From: DASRDR01 sp044867785
GTDB lineage: Bacteria; Methylomirabilota; Methylomirabilia; Rokubacteriales; DASRDR01
Direction: 5' to 3'
Assembly (NCBI GenBank): GCA_044867785.1
Contig: JBIOVM010000085.1
Coordinates: 1-64,000, forward strand
Length of the DNA stretch: 64,000 nt
Below the pieces are notes generated by a model. That model saw only the letters and a list, made by a program, of their open reading frames with translations, had not been told where the DNA came from and searched no databases. Below, piece after piece: positions 23,247 through 32,500 of this stretch (position 1 is its first letter; each line of letters opens with the position of its first letter). Made by a program: the position numbers and the translations under genes.

Positions 23247-23606
23247 TCATTCGCTCAGGATCCTGTCGGCCCACTCGACAAGCGCGACGAGCGTCGATGG
23301 CACGGCGAAGGTCGCGTGCTTCCCGGCGAGATCCGTGTCCTGGACCCCACGGGCCCGGGAGCAGGCCGTTCAGACGTGGATCGGGATCCCGAGCTCCCGG
23401 GCCTTCGGCAGGATCTCGGCGAGCGGCGGCCATCCCACGGGCACCACCGCGTTCGCCACCGGCGTGCGCATCAGCGAGACGGCCTCTCCCAGCAGGAAGA
23501 TCTGGACCTCGTGGCCGGCCTCCGCGAAGGCAGTCCCGTGCAGGAACGGAAAGGCGGCCTTCGTCGGATCGTCGGACCCCCAGGCGCTCTTGATCAGGAC
23601 TTTCAT
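23247..23606 (-). CDS. DsrE-family protein with in-frame TGA at the redox cysteine: candidate selenoprotein
   Basis: Read through one TGA (23370-23372), the frame gives 119 residues plus a natural TGA stop (23247-23249), the usual DsrE/DsrF-like length. Residues 1-78 (MKVLIKSAWGSDDPTKAAF to ELGIPIHV) are a clear DsrE N-terminal part. Residues 80-119 (TACSRARGVQ, then KHATFAVPSTLVALVEWADRI) are its equally clear C-terminal part. The TGA is residue 79, where relatives have cysteine in CxxC-type contexts, giving UxxC with C82. DsrE-like proteins are a known bacterial selenoprotein family. A SECIS-like hairpin follows (separate entry). The alternative is a TGC-to-TGA nonsense mutation, but the downstream part is undamaged. 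ATG 23606 overlaps the stop of a small Tat-like ORF. selA/selB are not in this window. Confidence 0.72.
23333..23352 (-). promoter_or_regulatory. Candidate bacterial SECIS element
   Basis: On the mRNA, 17 nt after the TGA, CCGUG pairs perfectly with CACGG around a 10-nt loop that begins GGG and contains GGUC, the loop word also found in the E. coli fdhF element. The helix can be extended outward by three more pairs past one C-A mismatch. About 22 nt separate the TGA and the first loop G, within the range known for bacterial SECIS elements. Read by eye, no folding energy computed. Confidence 0.5.
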
Positions 23607-23686
23607 GCGTCGAGGGAGCCGGCCACGAGCGCGCCAACGCCGGCCCCGGCACCGCGCAGGATCGCTCGCCGGGACGTCCGCGCCAT
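23603..23686 (-). CDS. Small ORF resembling a Tat signal peptide
   Basis: A 27-residue ORF, MARTSRRAILRGAGAGVGAL plus VAGSLDA, with the twin-arginine pattern (S-R-R-x) followed by a glycine/alanine-rich hydrophobic run, exactly the layout of a Tat leader, but it stops before any mature protein. Its TGA overlaps the ATG of the dsrE-like gene (ATGA at 23603-23606) and it begins 17 nt after the peroxiredoxin stop, so translation may be coupled through it. It may be a leader peptide, or the leader of a once longer fused protein. Not recognised as a family. Confidence 0.4.
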   Translation of the reverse strand: MARTSRRAILRGAGAGVGALVAGSLDA

Positions 23687-23703
23687 GGCCGGCCCCCCAC
23701 TCT

Positions 23704-24363
23704 TCACTTGGGCTGCGCCACCACGCGGAGGTAGGGCTTGGGCGCTTTCCAGCCGCCCGGGAACTTCTCCTTGGCTTCCGCGTCGGAGACGGCGGGCACG
23801 ATGATCACATCGTCGCCCTGCTTCCAGTTGACCGGCGTCGCCACCTTGTGCTTCGCGGTCAGCTGGCAGGAGTCCAGGACCCGGAGCACCTCGTCGAAGT
23901 TGCGGCCGGTGCTCATCGGATAGGTCAGCATGGCCTTGACCTTCTTGTCGGGACCGATGACGAACACCGAGCGCACCGTCGCGTTGTCCACCGCCGTGCG
24001 GCCCTGCGCCGTGGTGCCGGCGGCCTCCGGGAGCATGTCGTAGGCTTTCGCCACCTTCAGCTCCGGGTCGCCGATCAAGGGGTAGGTGACGGCGTGTCCC
24101 TGGGTCTCCTCGATGTCCTTGGACCACCGATGGTGATCGGCGACCGGATCGACGCTGAGCCCGATGATCTTGCAGTGACGCTTCTCGAACTCAGGCGTCA
24201 GGCCGGCGAGGTAGCCGAGCTCCGTCGTGCAGACGGGGGTGAAGTCCTTCGGATGCGAGAACAAGATCGCCCAGCCGTTGCCCATCCACTCGTGCAAGTT
24301 GATGGTGCCCTGAGTGGTTTCCGCGATGAAGTTGGGAGCCTCGCTATTGATTCTCAACGCCAC
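23704..24363 (-). CDS. Peroxiredoxin, Prx6 / 1-Cys type
   Basis: A 219-residue thiol peroxidase that reduces H2O2 and organic peroxides in the cytoplasm. The peroxidatic cysteine sits in HPKDFTPVCTTELG (C46 or so). The long C-terminal arm with LTYPMSTGRNFDEVLRVLDS and PVNWKQGDDVIIVPAVSD is characteristic of the Prx6 subfamily. Start is GTG 24363 (VALRINSEAPNF), with GGAGG about 6 nt upstream; no ATG fits. First gene of the minus-strand prx - small ORF - dsrE - MFS - MBL/rhodanese unit, which suggests protection against peroxide and reactive sulfur species. A second Cys (DSCQLT) could act as a resolving partner. Confidence 0.93.
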   Translation of the reverse strand: MALRINSEAPNFIAETTQGTINLHEWMGNGWAILFSHPKDFTPVCTTELGYLAGLTPEFEKRHCKIIGLSVDPVADHHRWSKDIEETQGHAVTYPLIGDPELKVAKAYDMLPEAAGTTAQGRTAVDNATVRSVFVIGPDKKVKAMLTYPMSTGRNFDEVLRVLDSCQLTAKHKVATPVNWKQGDDVIIVPAVSDAEAKEKFPGGWKAPKPYLRVVAQPK

Positions 24364-24484
24364 GATACGCCTCCGCTTGCTAAGGGTTTCACCGGACGTG
24401 CAGCTTCGGGGCGAGGGGCCATTCCGCCTCCCCCGGCCACGATGGCAATGATACCCGTCGCGGGGCCCGCCGATTCCCGGGACG

Positions 24485-24500
24485 AGCGAGGCGGGTGCCA
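24485..24500 (-). promoter_or_regulatory. Possible sigma-54 promoter upstream of the peroxiredoxin gene
   Basis: On the minus strand TGGCACCCGCCTCGCT matches the sigma-54 consensus TGGCACR-N4-TTGCW at all but two positions, with the required GG and GC spacing. It lies about 120 nt before the prx start, in the 297-nt divergent gap next to a sigma-54-activator-like gene. Weak evidence. Confidence 0.25.
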
Positions 24501-24660
24501 CGCGCACCGTCGATTCCCTAAAGCAAGAACTGGGCCAGTCCGAAACCACTGTGATGACGGAGGATTCTGCTTGATCGCTCCGGAGCACCCCCACATAATG
24601 GGTGGCCTCCGCGGCCCAGACACCCATTCCGTGGGTGTGCCCGGACAGGAACCAGGGAGC

Positions 24661-27600
24661 ATGGAGCCGAGGCTGATGAGTCCTCCCAGTGGGCGTCTGA
24701 TCGGGGCGGCTCCGGCGATCGAGGCCCTGCGCGCGCAGATCGAGCGGCTGGCCGCGTTCGACCAAGTCGGCGGCCCGATGGTCCCGACCTTCCTGATCCA
24801 GGGGGAGACGGGTACGGGTAAGGGCCTGGTCGCCCGCATTGTCCACGACAGCGGTCCGCGTGCGGCGGGGCCGTTCGTCTCGGTCAACTGTGCGGCGATC
24901 CCCGATACGATGCTCGAGGCCGAGCTGTTCGGGTTCGAGGCGGGATCCTTCACCGACGCGCGGCGGGCGAAGCCGGGCTTGTTCGAGGCCGCGTCGGGCG
25001 GCACGCTCTTCCTGGACGAGATCGACACGCTGACGCCAGTACTCCAGACGAAGCTCCTCACGGCGATCGAATCGAAGCGGGTGCGGCGCCTGGGCGCGGT
25101 CGCCGAGCGGAGCGTGGATGTAAAGCTGTTGGCCGCGACGCAGGGCGACCTCCGCCAGGCGGTCGCGGACGGGCGCTTCCGCGAGGATCTCTACCACCGC
25201 CTCGCCGTCCTGATCCTGACCCTCCCGCCGCTTCGGGACCGCGGGCACGACATCGTGCTCCTCGCTCAGGCATTCCTTCGGCAGGTCGCCGCCGGCTACG
25301 GGCTCGAGCCCAAGACGCTGACGGAAGACGCGCTGCGCTGGCTTCGCCAGTACCGGTGGCCGGGGAACGTCCGGGAGCTCGGCCACGCGATGGAGCGCGT
25401 CACGCTGCTGCGCGCCGAGCGGGAGGTGGACGCGCGCGCCCTCGCCTCGCTGGTCGAGCCGCCGCCACTCACGACCCATCCCCCGGCCGATCTCCCGGAC
25501 GGCGGCGGGCCGACGACGCTCGAAGACGAGAGGGCGCGGATCCAGGACGCGCTCCGGCGGGCCGAGGGCAACGTCGTCCGAGCCGCGCGTCTGCTCGGTC
25601 TCAGCCGCGACGCGATCCGCTGGCGGATGAGGCGGCACGGCATCGCGCGCCCTCCCCGCGAGACCGACCCCGGCCCGCTCGCGCTCGCCGGCGCGCCGCC
25701 CTCTCCCGCGGGCGGCGGTCGGCAGGCTCCGGCCGGCCGCGCGGGGCGTCCCGGGGAGCCGGCGCCCGCACACGCGGCGGCGGCCGCGCCCGGCTGGGAG
25801 CAGAAGACCGTCGCCGTGCTCGCCATCGAGGTGACCTGGCCGGAGAGCGGGAGCCGCGAGCGGCCGCAGCACGACCCGTGGACCGCCGCGGCGCACCTGG
25901 AGCGGCTGATCACCGAGAAGATCTCGGGCTTCGGTGGGGTGCGGCTCCAGCACACGCCGTCGCTGGACCTCTGGGGATTCGGAGTGCCGCGTGCGCTGGA
26001 CCAGCTGCCCGAGCGCGCGTTGCAGGCCGCGCTGGCGATCCGGCGAGACGTCCAGGGGATGGCCGAGCTCAATCGCCCCCACGTCCGGCTGGCGCTCCAT
26101 CTGGGGGGGGCCGTCGTCGACCCGGGGGCGACGCAACCGACGCTCGGCGTGCTGCCGGTGGGCGAGACGTTCGCCATACCTGTCCGCCTGCTCGCTTTCG
26201 TCGAGCCCGGGGAGGTCGTGACCTCGTCGGAGCTCGAGCGGCGACTGGGGACCTGGGTGGCGCTCGAGCCGCAGGAGCTCGGCACACGCTCGCGCACCGG
26301 TCCGGGAGCTCGCGGATACCTCGTGCGGGGCCTGAGACCTCCCCGGGCGCGGCGGGGGCGGGAGGGGCGCGCCCCTCTGAGCCGGCTCGTCGGCCGAGCG
26401 CAAGAGCTGGGGCTGCTCCAGGAGCTCCTCACCAAGGTGGCGGTGGGGGCGGGCCAGGCCGTCGGCATCGCCGGCGAGCCCGGTAGCGGGAAGTCTCGGC
26501 TCCTCTACGAGCTGCGCCAGTCGCTGCGCGGACGGCGGATCGCGTACGTGGAGGGCCACTGCCTCGCCTACGCCAGCCTGACGCCCTACTTCCCGCTGAT
26601 CGAGCTCCTGCGAGACCTCTGCCGCGTGACGGAGATGGATTCCCCTGAGGTCGTCGCCGCTCGGCTGGGGCGTCGACTCCGGGGTCTCGCGATGGCACCC
26701 GAGCACGACACGCCGTTGCTGCTCGAGTTGATGGGGCTGTCCGCCCTCACGGGACGGCACGACCTCGATCCTGGCCCGCTGCGGGCGCGGACCTTCGATA
26801 CGCTGCGACAGATCCTCCTGAACTTCAGCCGCCGGCGGCCCATCGTCCTGGCGGTGGAGAACGTCCACTGGATCGATCCCACCTCGGAGGCCTACTTCGA
26901 GTCGCTGACCGACCACCTCGCCGGGGTCCCGGTGATGTTGCTGATGACCTACCGGCCCGGGTACCGGCCATCCTGGCTCGCGAAATCATGGGCGACCCAG
27001 ATTGCGCTGCATCCCTTGAGCAGCCAGGAGAGCCGCCACATCGTCCGCGCGGTGATGGGCGAGGTGCCGCTCGCCCCCGAGCTCGAGGCCGAGATCCTCG
27101 CGAAAGCCGAGGGGAACCCGTTCTTTCTGGAAGAGCTGGCGCGCTCGCTTCGCGATCATGGCGGTCGCCGCACCGGTCTGACGATCCCGAACACGATCCA
27201 TGCCGTCCTGGAGGCCCGGATCGACCGGCTGCTGCCCGAGGACAAGCGCCTCCTGCAGGCGGCGGCGGTGATCGGTCGCGAGGTGCCGCTGACGTGGCTC
27301 CAGCCGATCGCCGGCCTCACGGACCCGGCGCTCCAGGAGAGCCTCGCGCGCCTGCAGGCGACCGAGTTCCTCGCCGAGAGCCGCCGGATGCCGGAGCGCA
27401 TCTACTCGTTTCGGCATGCTCTCATCCAAGCCGTGGCCTACTCGACCCTGCCGCCGCCACAGCGCCAGGCGCTCCACCGGCGCGTCCTGGAATGCGTCGA
27501 GCGCCTGACGGACGAGCGCCGCGCCGACCACGTGGGCGAGCTCGCGCACCACGCCGCCCATGCCGAAGCGTGGGGCCGGGCGGCCACGTACTTCCGCCAG

Positions 27601-28860
27601 GCCGCGATGGCCGCCTCGGTGCGCGCGGCGCACCGGGAGGCTGCGCAGTGCGGGGAGCAGGCGCTCGGCGCGCTCGGCCATCTTCCCCCCGATCGAGCCA
27701 CCCTCGAGCAGGAGGCCGACATCCGATTCCACCTGGCGCGTGCCCTCTACTCCGGCGGCGAGCTCGGTCCCGCACGGCGGGAGTACGAGCGCGCCGAAGC
27801 CGCCGCGAGGCGGCTCGGCGACCAGCGGCGGCTCGCCCAGGTCGCTGCCGGCCTGACCTACCTCCTCGGCTCCCTGGCCGACCACGCCGGCGCCATCGCT
27901 GCGGGGGAGCGCGCCCTCGCCAGCGCGGCCGCGCTCGGCGACCTGCCGCTCCAGATCTGGACCAGCGTGAGCCTCGGTCGGGAGTACTTCGCCACCGGCG
28001 AATATCGCCGGGGGATCGAGCGGATGCGAGAGGCCATCGCCGCGCTCGACGGCCGGCCCGTCGACCTGCGCTTCCAGTACGGGAGCCTTCTGCCCGCGGT
28101 GGGCGTGCGCACCTGGCTGGCCCTGTGTCACGCGCGGCGGGGGGAGTTCGTCGAGGCGATCGCCTGGGGCGAGGAAGCGGTCCGCATCGCCGAAGAAGCC
28201 GACGTGCTCCGGGAGCGCGTCTGGGCGTACTTCTCGCTCGGACGGATCCAGCTCGGACGGGGGAGCTTCGAGCAGGGTCGCCAGCTGCTCGAGCGGGCGC
28301 TCCCGCTCTGCGAAGGCGGCCGCTTCCCCATCTACCTGCCGCGCGTGCTCTCGTCCCTGGGGGTCGCGTACGCGTACACCGGTCGCCTGGCCGAGACGTT
28401 CCCGCTGTACGAGCGGGCGGTGACCGAGGCGCAGACGATCGGGCTGCTCTACGGCTACGCGATGATCGTGACCCAGCTCGGCGATGCGTGCTTGGAAGCT
28501 GGGAGGCTGGGCGAGGCGCGTCGGGCCGCCGACGAGGCCCTCAAGCTCGCGCGCGCCCACGGCGAGCGTGGCGACGAGGCCTGGGTGCTGCACCTCGTCG
28601 GCGGCATCGACGCCGCCGAGCACGCCGGAGACGTCCAGCTCGCCTCCGGCGGCTTCGGTCAGGCCCTCGCGCTGGCCGAGGCGCTCGAGATGCGCCCCTT
28701 GGAAGCCCGCTGTCGACTGGGGCTCGGTGCGCTCCACCGGCGTGCGAACCAGCCCACGATGGCCCGCATGCAGGTCGAGCGGGCGGCGGCGCTCTTTCGT
28801 GCCATGGACATGCGTTTCTGGCTGGCGCCCGCGGAGCGCCTGCTCGACGAGTTGCGCTGA
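24661..28860 (+). CDS. Giant regulator: sigma-54-activator AAA+ / Fis / cyclase-like / AAA-ATPase / TPR fusion
   Basis: A 1,399-residue cytoplasmic protein. Residues about 10-240 are a bacterial enhancer-binding AAA+ domain: Walker A GETGTGKG (48-55), Walker B GGTLFLDEID (113-122), arginine-finger region FREDLYHRLA, and RWPGNVREL. The sigma-54-contacting GAFTGA loop is altered to GSFTDA (95-100). A Fis-type helix-turn-helix follows (about 300-327, NVVRAARLLGLSRDAIRWRM). Residues about 380-560 resemble a class III nucleotide-cyclase domain that has lost its metal aspartates (AIEVTW and LWGFGVP replace the usual motifs). A second ATPase has Walker A GEPGSGKS near 605, and the remaining part (about 930-1399) is TPR-like. 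Start ATG 24661. Divergent from prx. No receiver or other input domain at the N-terminus; the ATPase-TPR part probably senses the signal. Confidence 0.85.
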   Translation: MEPRLMSPPSGRLIGAAPAIEALRAQIERLAAFDQVGGPMVPTFLIQGETGTGKGLVARIVHDSGPRAAGPFVSVNCAAIPDTMLEAELFGFEAGSFTDARRAKPGLFEAASGGTLFLDEIDTLTPVLQTKLLTAIESKRVRRLGAVAERSVDVKLLAATQGDLRQAVADGRFREDLYHRLAVLILTLPPLRDRGHDIVLLAQAFLRQVAAGYGLEPKTLTEDALRWLRQYRWPGNVRELGHAMERVTLLRAEREVDARALASLVEPPPLTTHPPADLPDGGGPTTLEDERARIQDALRRAEGNVVRAARLLGLSRDAIRWRMRRHGIARPPRETDPGPLALAGAPPSPAGGGRQAPAGRAGRPGEPAPAHAAAAAPGWEQKTVAVLAIEVTWPESGSRERPQHDPWTAAAHLERLITEKISGFGGVRLQHTPSLDLWGFGVPRALDQLPERALQAALAIRRDVQGMAELNRPHVRLALHLGGAVVDPGATQPTLGVLPVGETFAIPVRLLAFVEPGEVVTSSELERRLGTWVALEPQELGTRSRTGPGARGYLVRGLRPPRARRGREGRAPLSRLVGRAQELGLLQELLTKVAVGAGQAVGIAGEPGSGKSRLLYELRQSLRGRRIAYVEGHCLAYASLTPYFPLIELLRDLCRVTEMDSPEVVAARLGRRLRGLAMAPEHDTPLLLELMGLSALTGRHDLDPGPLRARTFDTLRQILLNFSRRRPIVLAVENVHWIDPTSEAYFESLTDHLAGVPVMLLMTYRPGYRPSWLAKSWATQIALHPLSSQESRHIVRAVMGEVPLAPELEAEILAKAEGNPFFLEELARSLRDHGGRRTGLTIPNTIHAVLEARIDRLLPEDKRLLQAAAVIGREVPLTWLQPIAGLTDPALQESLARLQATEFLAESRRMPERIYSFRHALIQAVAYSTLPPPQRQALHRRVLECVERLTDERRADHVGELAHHAAHAEAWGRAATYFRQAAMAASVRAAHREAAQCGEQALGALGHLPPDRATLEQEADIRFHLARALYSGGELGPARREYERAEAAARRLGDQRRLAQVAAGLTYLLGSLADHAGAIAAGERALASAAALGDLPLQIWTSVSLGREYFATGEYRRGIERMREAIAALDGRPVDLRFQYGSLLPAVGVRTWLALCHARRGEFVEAIAWGEEAVRIAEEADVLRERVWAYFSLGRIQLGRGSFEQGRQLLERALPLCEGGRFPIYLPRVLSSLGVAYAYTGRLAETFPLYERAVTEAQTIGLLYGYAMIVTQLGDACLEAGRLGEARRAADEALKLARAHGERGDEAWVLHLVGGIDAAEHAGDVQLASGGFGQALALAEALEMRPLEARCRLGLGALHRRANQPTMARMQVERAAALFRAMDMRFWLAPAERLLDELR

Positions 28861-28888
28861 CCGAGAAGACGTGCCGGGGGCCGGGCGG

Positions 28889-29539
28889 TCACGGATAGAC
28901 GCCCAGCTCCGCCAGCTGGGCTTCCAGGTCGTGCCCGCGGTCGACGCGGTACACGATCCCCCGCATGCCGATGGTTTCGGCCGCACGGACGTTCGCTTCG
29001 GCATCGTCCACGAAGACGCATGCCTCGGGGGCGAGCCCGATCCGGGCGGCGGCTCGCCGGTAGATCTCCGGCTCGGGCTTGGCGAGGCCCTCCTCCGCCG
29101 ACGAGAGCACGGTGTCGAAGAGGTCGTGCACGCCGAGCTCGCGCAGGCGGTCGCGCAGGCTCATGTCGGCGTTCGAGAGGATGGCGGTCCGGTACGCCGG
29201 ACGCAGCCGCCGAGCCAGGCCGATGTTGACCCGGATCAGCTGACGGGCGGCCTCCCAGGCCCGGTGAAGCTGCGGGAGGGATCGGCCGGCCTGCTCCTCG
29301 AGCAGCCGGTGGGCCTCGGTCCGCCAGGTCCGCAGGTCCCCCTGGCCCCGCTCGATCCCCCGCCAGGTCGCCGTCCGGTAGAGCGTCTCGATGAGGGCGT
29401 GCCGGGGGAGCCCGTGGACCCGCTCGAGCCCCTCCGAGACGTCCCAGCGCATGTCTATCAGGACGCCACCAAAGTCGAAAATGACGCCCCGAAGGGCCAG
29501 GCCTGGCGTCAGGGAAGTCTTGGTCGGGGCGCGCACCAC
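28889..29539 (-). CDS. HAD-superfamily hydrolase
   Basis: A 216-residue HAD subfamily IA phosphatase-like protein. Motif I reads VIFDFGGVLID (residues about 19-29), with the second catalytic aspartate replaced by glycine as in the epoxide-hydrolase N-domain/YihX-like group. Motif II is AILSNAD (about 120), motif III the lysine in GLAKPEPEIY (about 150), motif IV VFVDDAEANV (about 170). Convergent with the giant regulator (28 nt between stops) and divergent from the GAF kinase. Substrate unknown. Confidence 0.85.
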   Translation of the reverse strand: MVRAPTKTSLTPGLALRGVIFDFGGVLIDMRWDVSEGLERVHGLPRHALIETLYRTATWRGIERGQGDLRTWRTEAHRLLEEQAGRSLPQLHRAWEAARQLIRVNIGLARRLRPAYRTAILSNADMSLRDRLRELGVHDLFDTVLSSAEEGLAKPEPEIYRRAAARIGLAPEACVFVDDAEANVRAAETIGMRGIVYRVDRGHDLEAQLAELGVYP

Positions 29540-29549
29540 GCGGTACGCT
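29520..29549 (+). promoter_or_regulatory. Putative promoter of the four-GAF hybrid kinase gene
   Basis: TTGGTC (29520-29525), 18 nt, then TACGCT (29544-29549). The predicted start point is about 4 nt before GTG 29560, consistent with an almost leaderless transcript. Weak hexamers; overlaps the start of the divergent HAD gene. Confidence 0.3.
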
Positions 29550-29559
29550 AGCCCGCGGC

Positions 29560-32500
29560 GTGGTCGAGGTCAAGGCGATCCCGCCGCAAAGCGCGCGACA
29601 CTTAGCCATGCCAGAGCCTCCGGCCCCACCCAGCGGCGATCTCGACCGCTTGCGCGACCGCGTCGCCGAGCTCGAACGCGAGGTCGCGCGGCGGCAGCGG
29701 GAAGCCGCCGCGATGGCCGCCGCCGCCCGGCTCGCCGGTGAGAGCCTGACCGTCGAGGATCTCGCGGCGCGCATCGCGCGGAGCCTCGTCGAGCTCTTCG
29801 GCGCCGCATCGGCCAGCATCCGTCGCCTCGAGCCGGATGGGTCCCTCGTCGTCCTGGCGTCGGCCGGCGCGTCGGGTCCGCCCCTCTTTTCCCGCGGCCA
29901 CGCGTTTCCCGCCGGCGTGGGGACGTGCGCGCGGGCGGTGGCGCGCAGCCACGCGGTGTGGACCCCCGACCTCTTGACCGACCCCGGGATCCAGGTCACC
30001 CCGGACCTCCGGCGGCTCTATGAGAGCACGCCCAACCGAGCGGTCCTGGCCGTCCCGCTGAAAGCCAGAGCCGCCATCCTCGGCGCCGTCACCATCGTCT
30101 ATGCGGTCGGTCGCGTGCTCCGCGAGGACGAGGTCCGCCTGGCGGAGGGCTTCGCGGACCAGGTGGCGCTGGCGCTGGAGAACGCCCGGCTGTTCGCCGA
30201 GACCCGGGGCCGCCTGGCGGAGAGCGAGACGCTCCTCGCCGTGGCCAGCATCGTCGCCCAGCCGCTGCCCATCCAGGAGGTCATGCGCCGGGTCGCGCGC
30301 GAAGTGGGCCGGGCCTTCGGCGCCGACACGGTGGGCATGTACTTCCTCGACGCGAGCCGTCGGTCGCTGGTGCCCATGGCGGGGTACCACGTCCCGAAGC
30401 ACCTCCTCTCGGCGTTCGTCGACACGCCGTTCCCGATCGAGCTCCTCGGCGAGGCGTTCACCGAGCGCGCGCCCGTCTGGACGTCGGACTTCGTGAGCGA
30501 CGCGCGCTTCGACTTCCCGTTCATGGCCGCGATCCATCCGGGGGCCGTCCTGTTCGCGCCGACGCTCGTTCGCGGCGAGGCGGTGGGGGGAGTCTTCCTC
30601 GTGTGGTGGCGGCCGGGACGCGTCTTCGATCCCGCGGAGGTCCGGCTCATCGAAGGCGTGGCGTCCCAGGTGGGCCTGGCCGTCGAGAACGCCGAGCTGG
30701 AGCGGCAAACGACCCAGAAGCTCGACGAGATGGAGCGGCTGTTGAGCGTCAGCCGGGCGCTGTCCTCGACGATCGAGCTCGGTCCGCTCCTGCGGATGCT
30801 GCTCCGGCAGGTCACCCGGACGACCGGCGCGGACACGGCCGGGGTGTGGCTCGTCGAGTCGGATACCGGAACGCTGGCGCCGTTTGCGGGATACCACGTT
30901 CCGCCGGACATCCTCCAGCGACTGGGCCAGTTCCGCATCGACCCCGCCCGGACCCCCACCTACGCGGAGGCGATCGCCCGCCGCGCCGTGGTCACTGCCC
31001 GGGACGCGCGGCAGGACCCGGGTCTGCCCGCCGAGCTCCTGGCCGCCGCGCCGCACCGGGCCCAGCTCTTCGCGCCGATCGTCGCCAACGAGCGGCTGGT
31101 CGGCGCGCTGATAGTCGTGTGGTGGGAGCGCGAGCTGACGTGCGGGGACCGCGAGCTCGGGATGGTGGACGCGATGGCGAGCCAGGCGGGAATGGCGCTG
31201 GAGAACGCCCGGCTCTTCGAGGAGGATCGGCGCAAGCTCGCCGAGCTATCCACTCTCTACGAGCTGTCGCGGGCGGTCACGGGGCAGCTGGACACGGCGC
31301 AGCTGGTCGAGGCCGTCCACCGGGAAGTGGCCCGGGTGCTGGACGTCCACAGCTTCGCCGTCTTCCTCTACGATCCGGGCCGCCGGGAGCTGGAGATCGC
31401 CCTCCGCGAATGGGACGGGGCGCGCGAGGCCGACCTCCCGCGCCGCCGGCCGATCGGCGTCGGGCTGGCGAGCACCGTCGTCACCCGGCGGGCCCCGCTC
31501 CGCACGGCGGACTACGCCTCGGCGTGCGCGCGGGAGGGCGTCGAGCCCGTGGCCGAGTCGCTGACCCGACCGCACTGGCTGGGCGTCCCGATGATCGTCG
31601 GCGACGAAGTCCTCGGCGCGCTGACGCTGTCGGCGGCCGCTCGCCCCTTCACGGAAGCCGACGAGCGCCTTCTGACGAACATCGCCAGCCTCACGGCGCT
31701 GGCGCTCCGCAGCGCCCGGCTCTACGAGGAGCGCTCGGCAACCTACCGCGAGCTGACGCTCGCCCAGGACCACATGGTCCGGACCGAGAAGCTGCGGGCG
31801 CTCGGCGAGATGGCGGCGGGAGTCGCCCACGACTTCAACAACCTGCTCGCCGTGATCGTGGGACGCGCCGAGCTGCTCCTGCGGCGCGCGCAAGGCCCGG
31901 AGCTGCTCCGCGGGCTCGAGACGATCCGTCAGGCCGCGCTCGACGGCGCCCAGACGGTACGGCGCATCCAGGAGTTCACCCGGACCCGCCGGACGCGGCC
32001 GTTCCGCCAGGTGGACCTGCTGGACGTCATCCGCGAGGTCGTCGAGATGACCCGGCCACGGTGGAAGGACGAGGCCCAGAGCCGAGGCGTCTCCTACGAG
32101 GTCGCCATCGAGGGGGGCCCTGTGCCGTGGGTGGCCGGGCGGCCCGAGGAGCTTCGCGAAGTCTTCACGAACCTGCTCGCGAACGCGCTCGAGGCGATGC
32201 CGAGCGGTGGCCGCCTCGTCTTCAGCCTGGGGGTCGAGGAGAACGGCGTGGTCGCGGCGGTCCGCGACACGGGGGTGGGCATGTCGCCCGAGACGGCCCG
32301 GCGGGTGTTCGAGCCGTTCTTCACGACGAAGGGCCCTCAGGGCAGCGGGCTCGGGCTCTCGGTGGTCTGGGGCATCGTGACGCGGCACGGCGGCTCGGTG
32401 GAGGTGGACAGCCGCCCCGGCGTGGGGGCCACGTTCGTGGTCCGGCTGCCTGTGGCGCGGACCCTCCCGGAGCCGCCCGCGGGAACCGTGCCCGTGCGTC

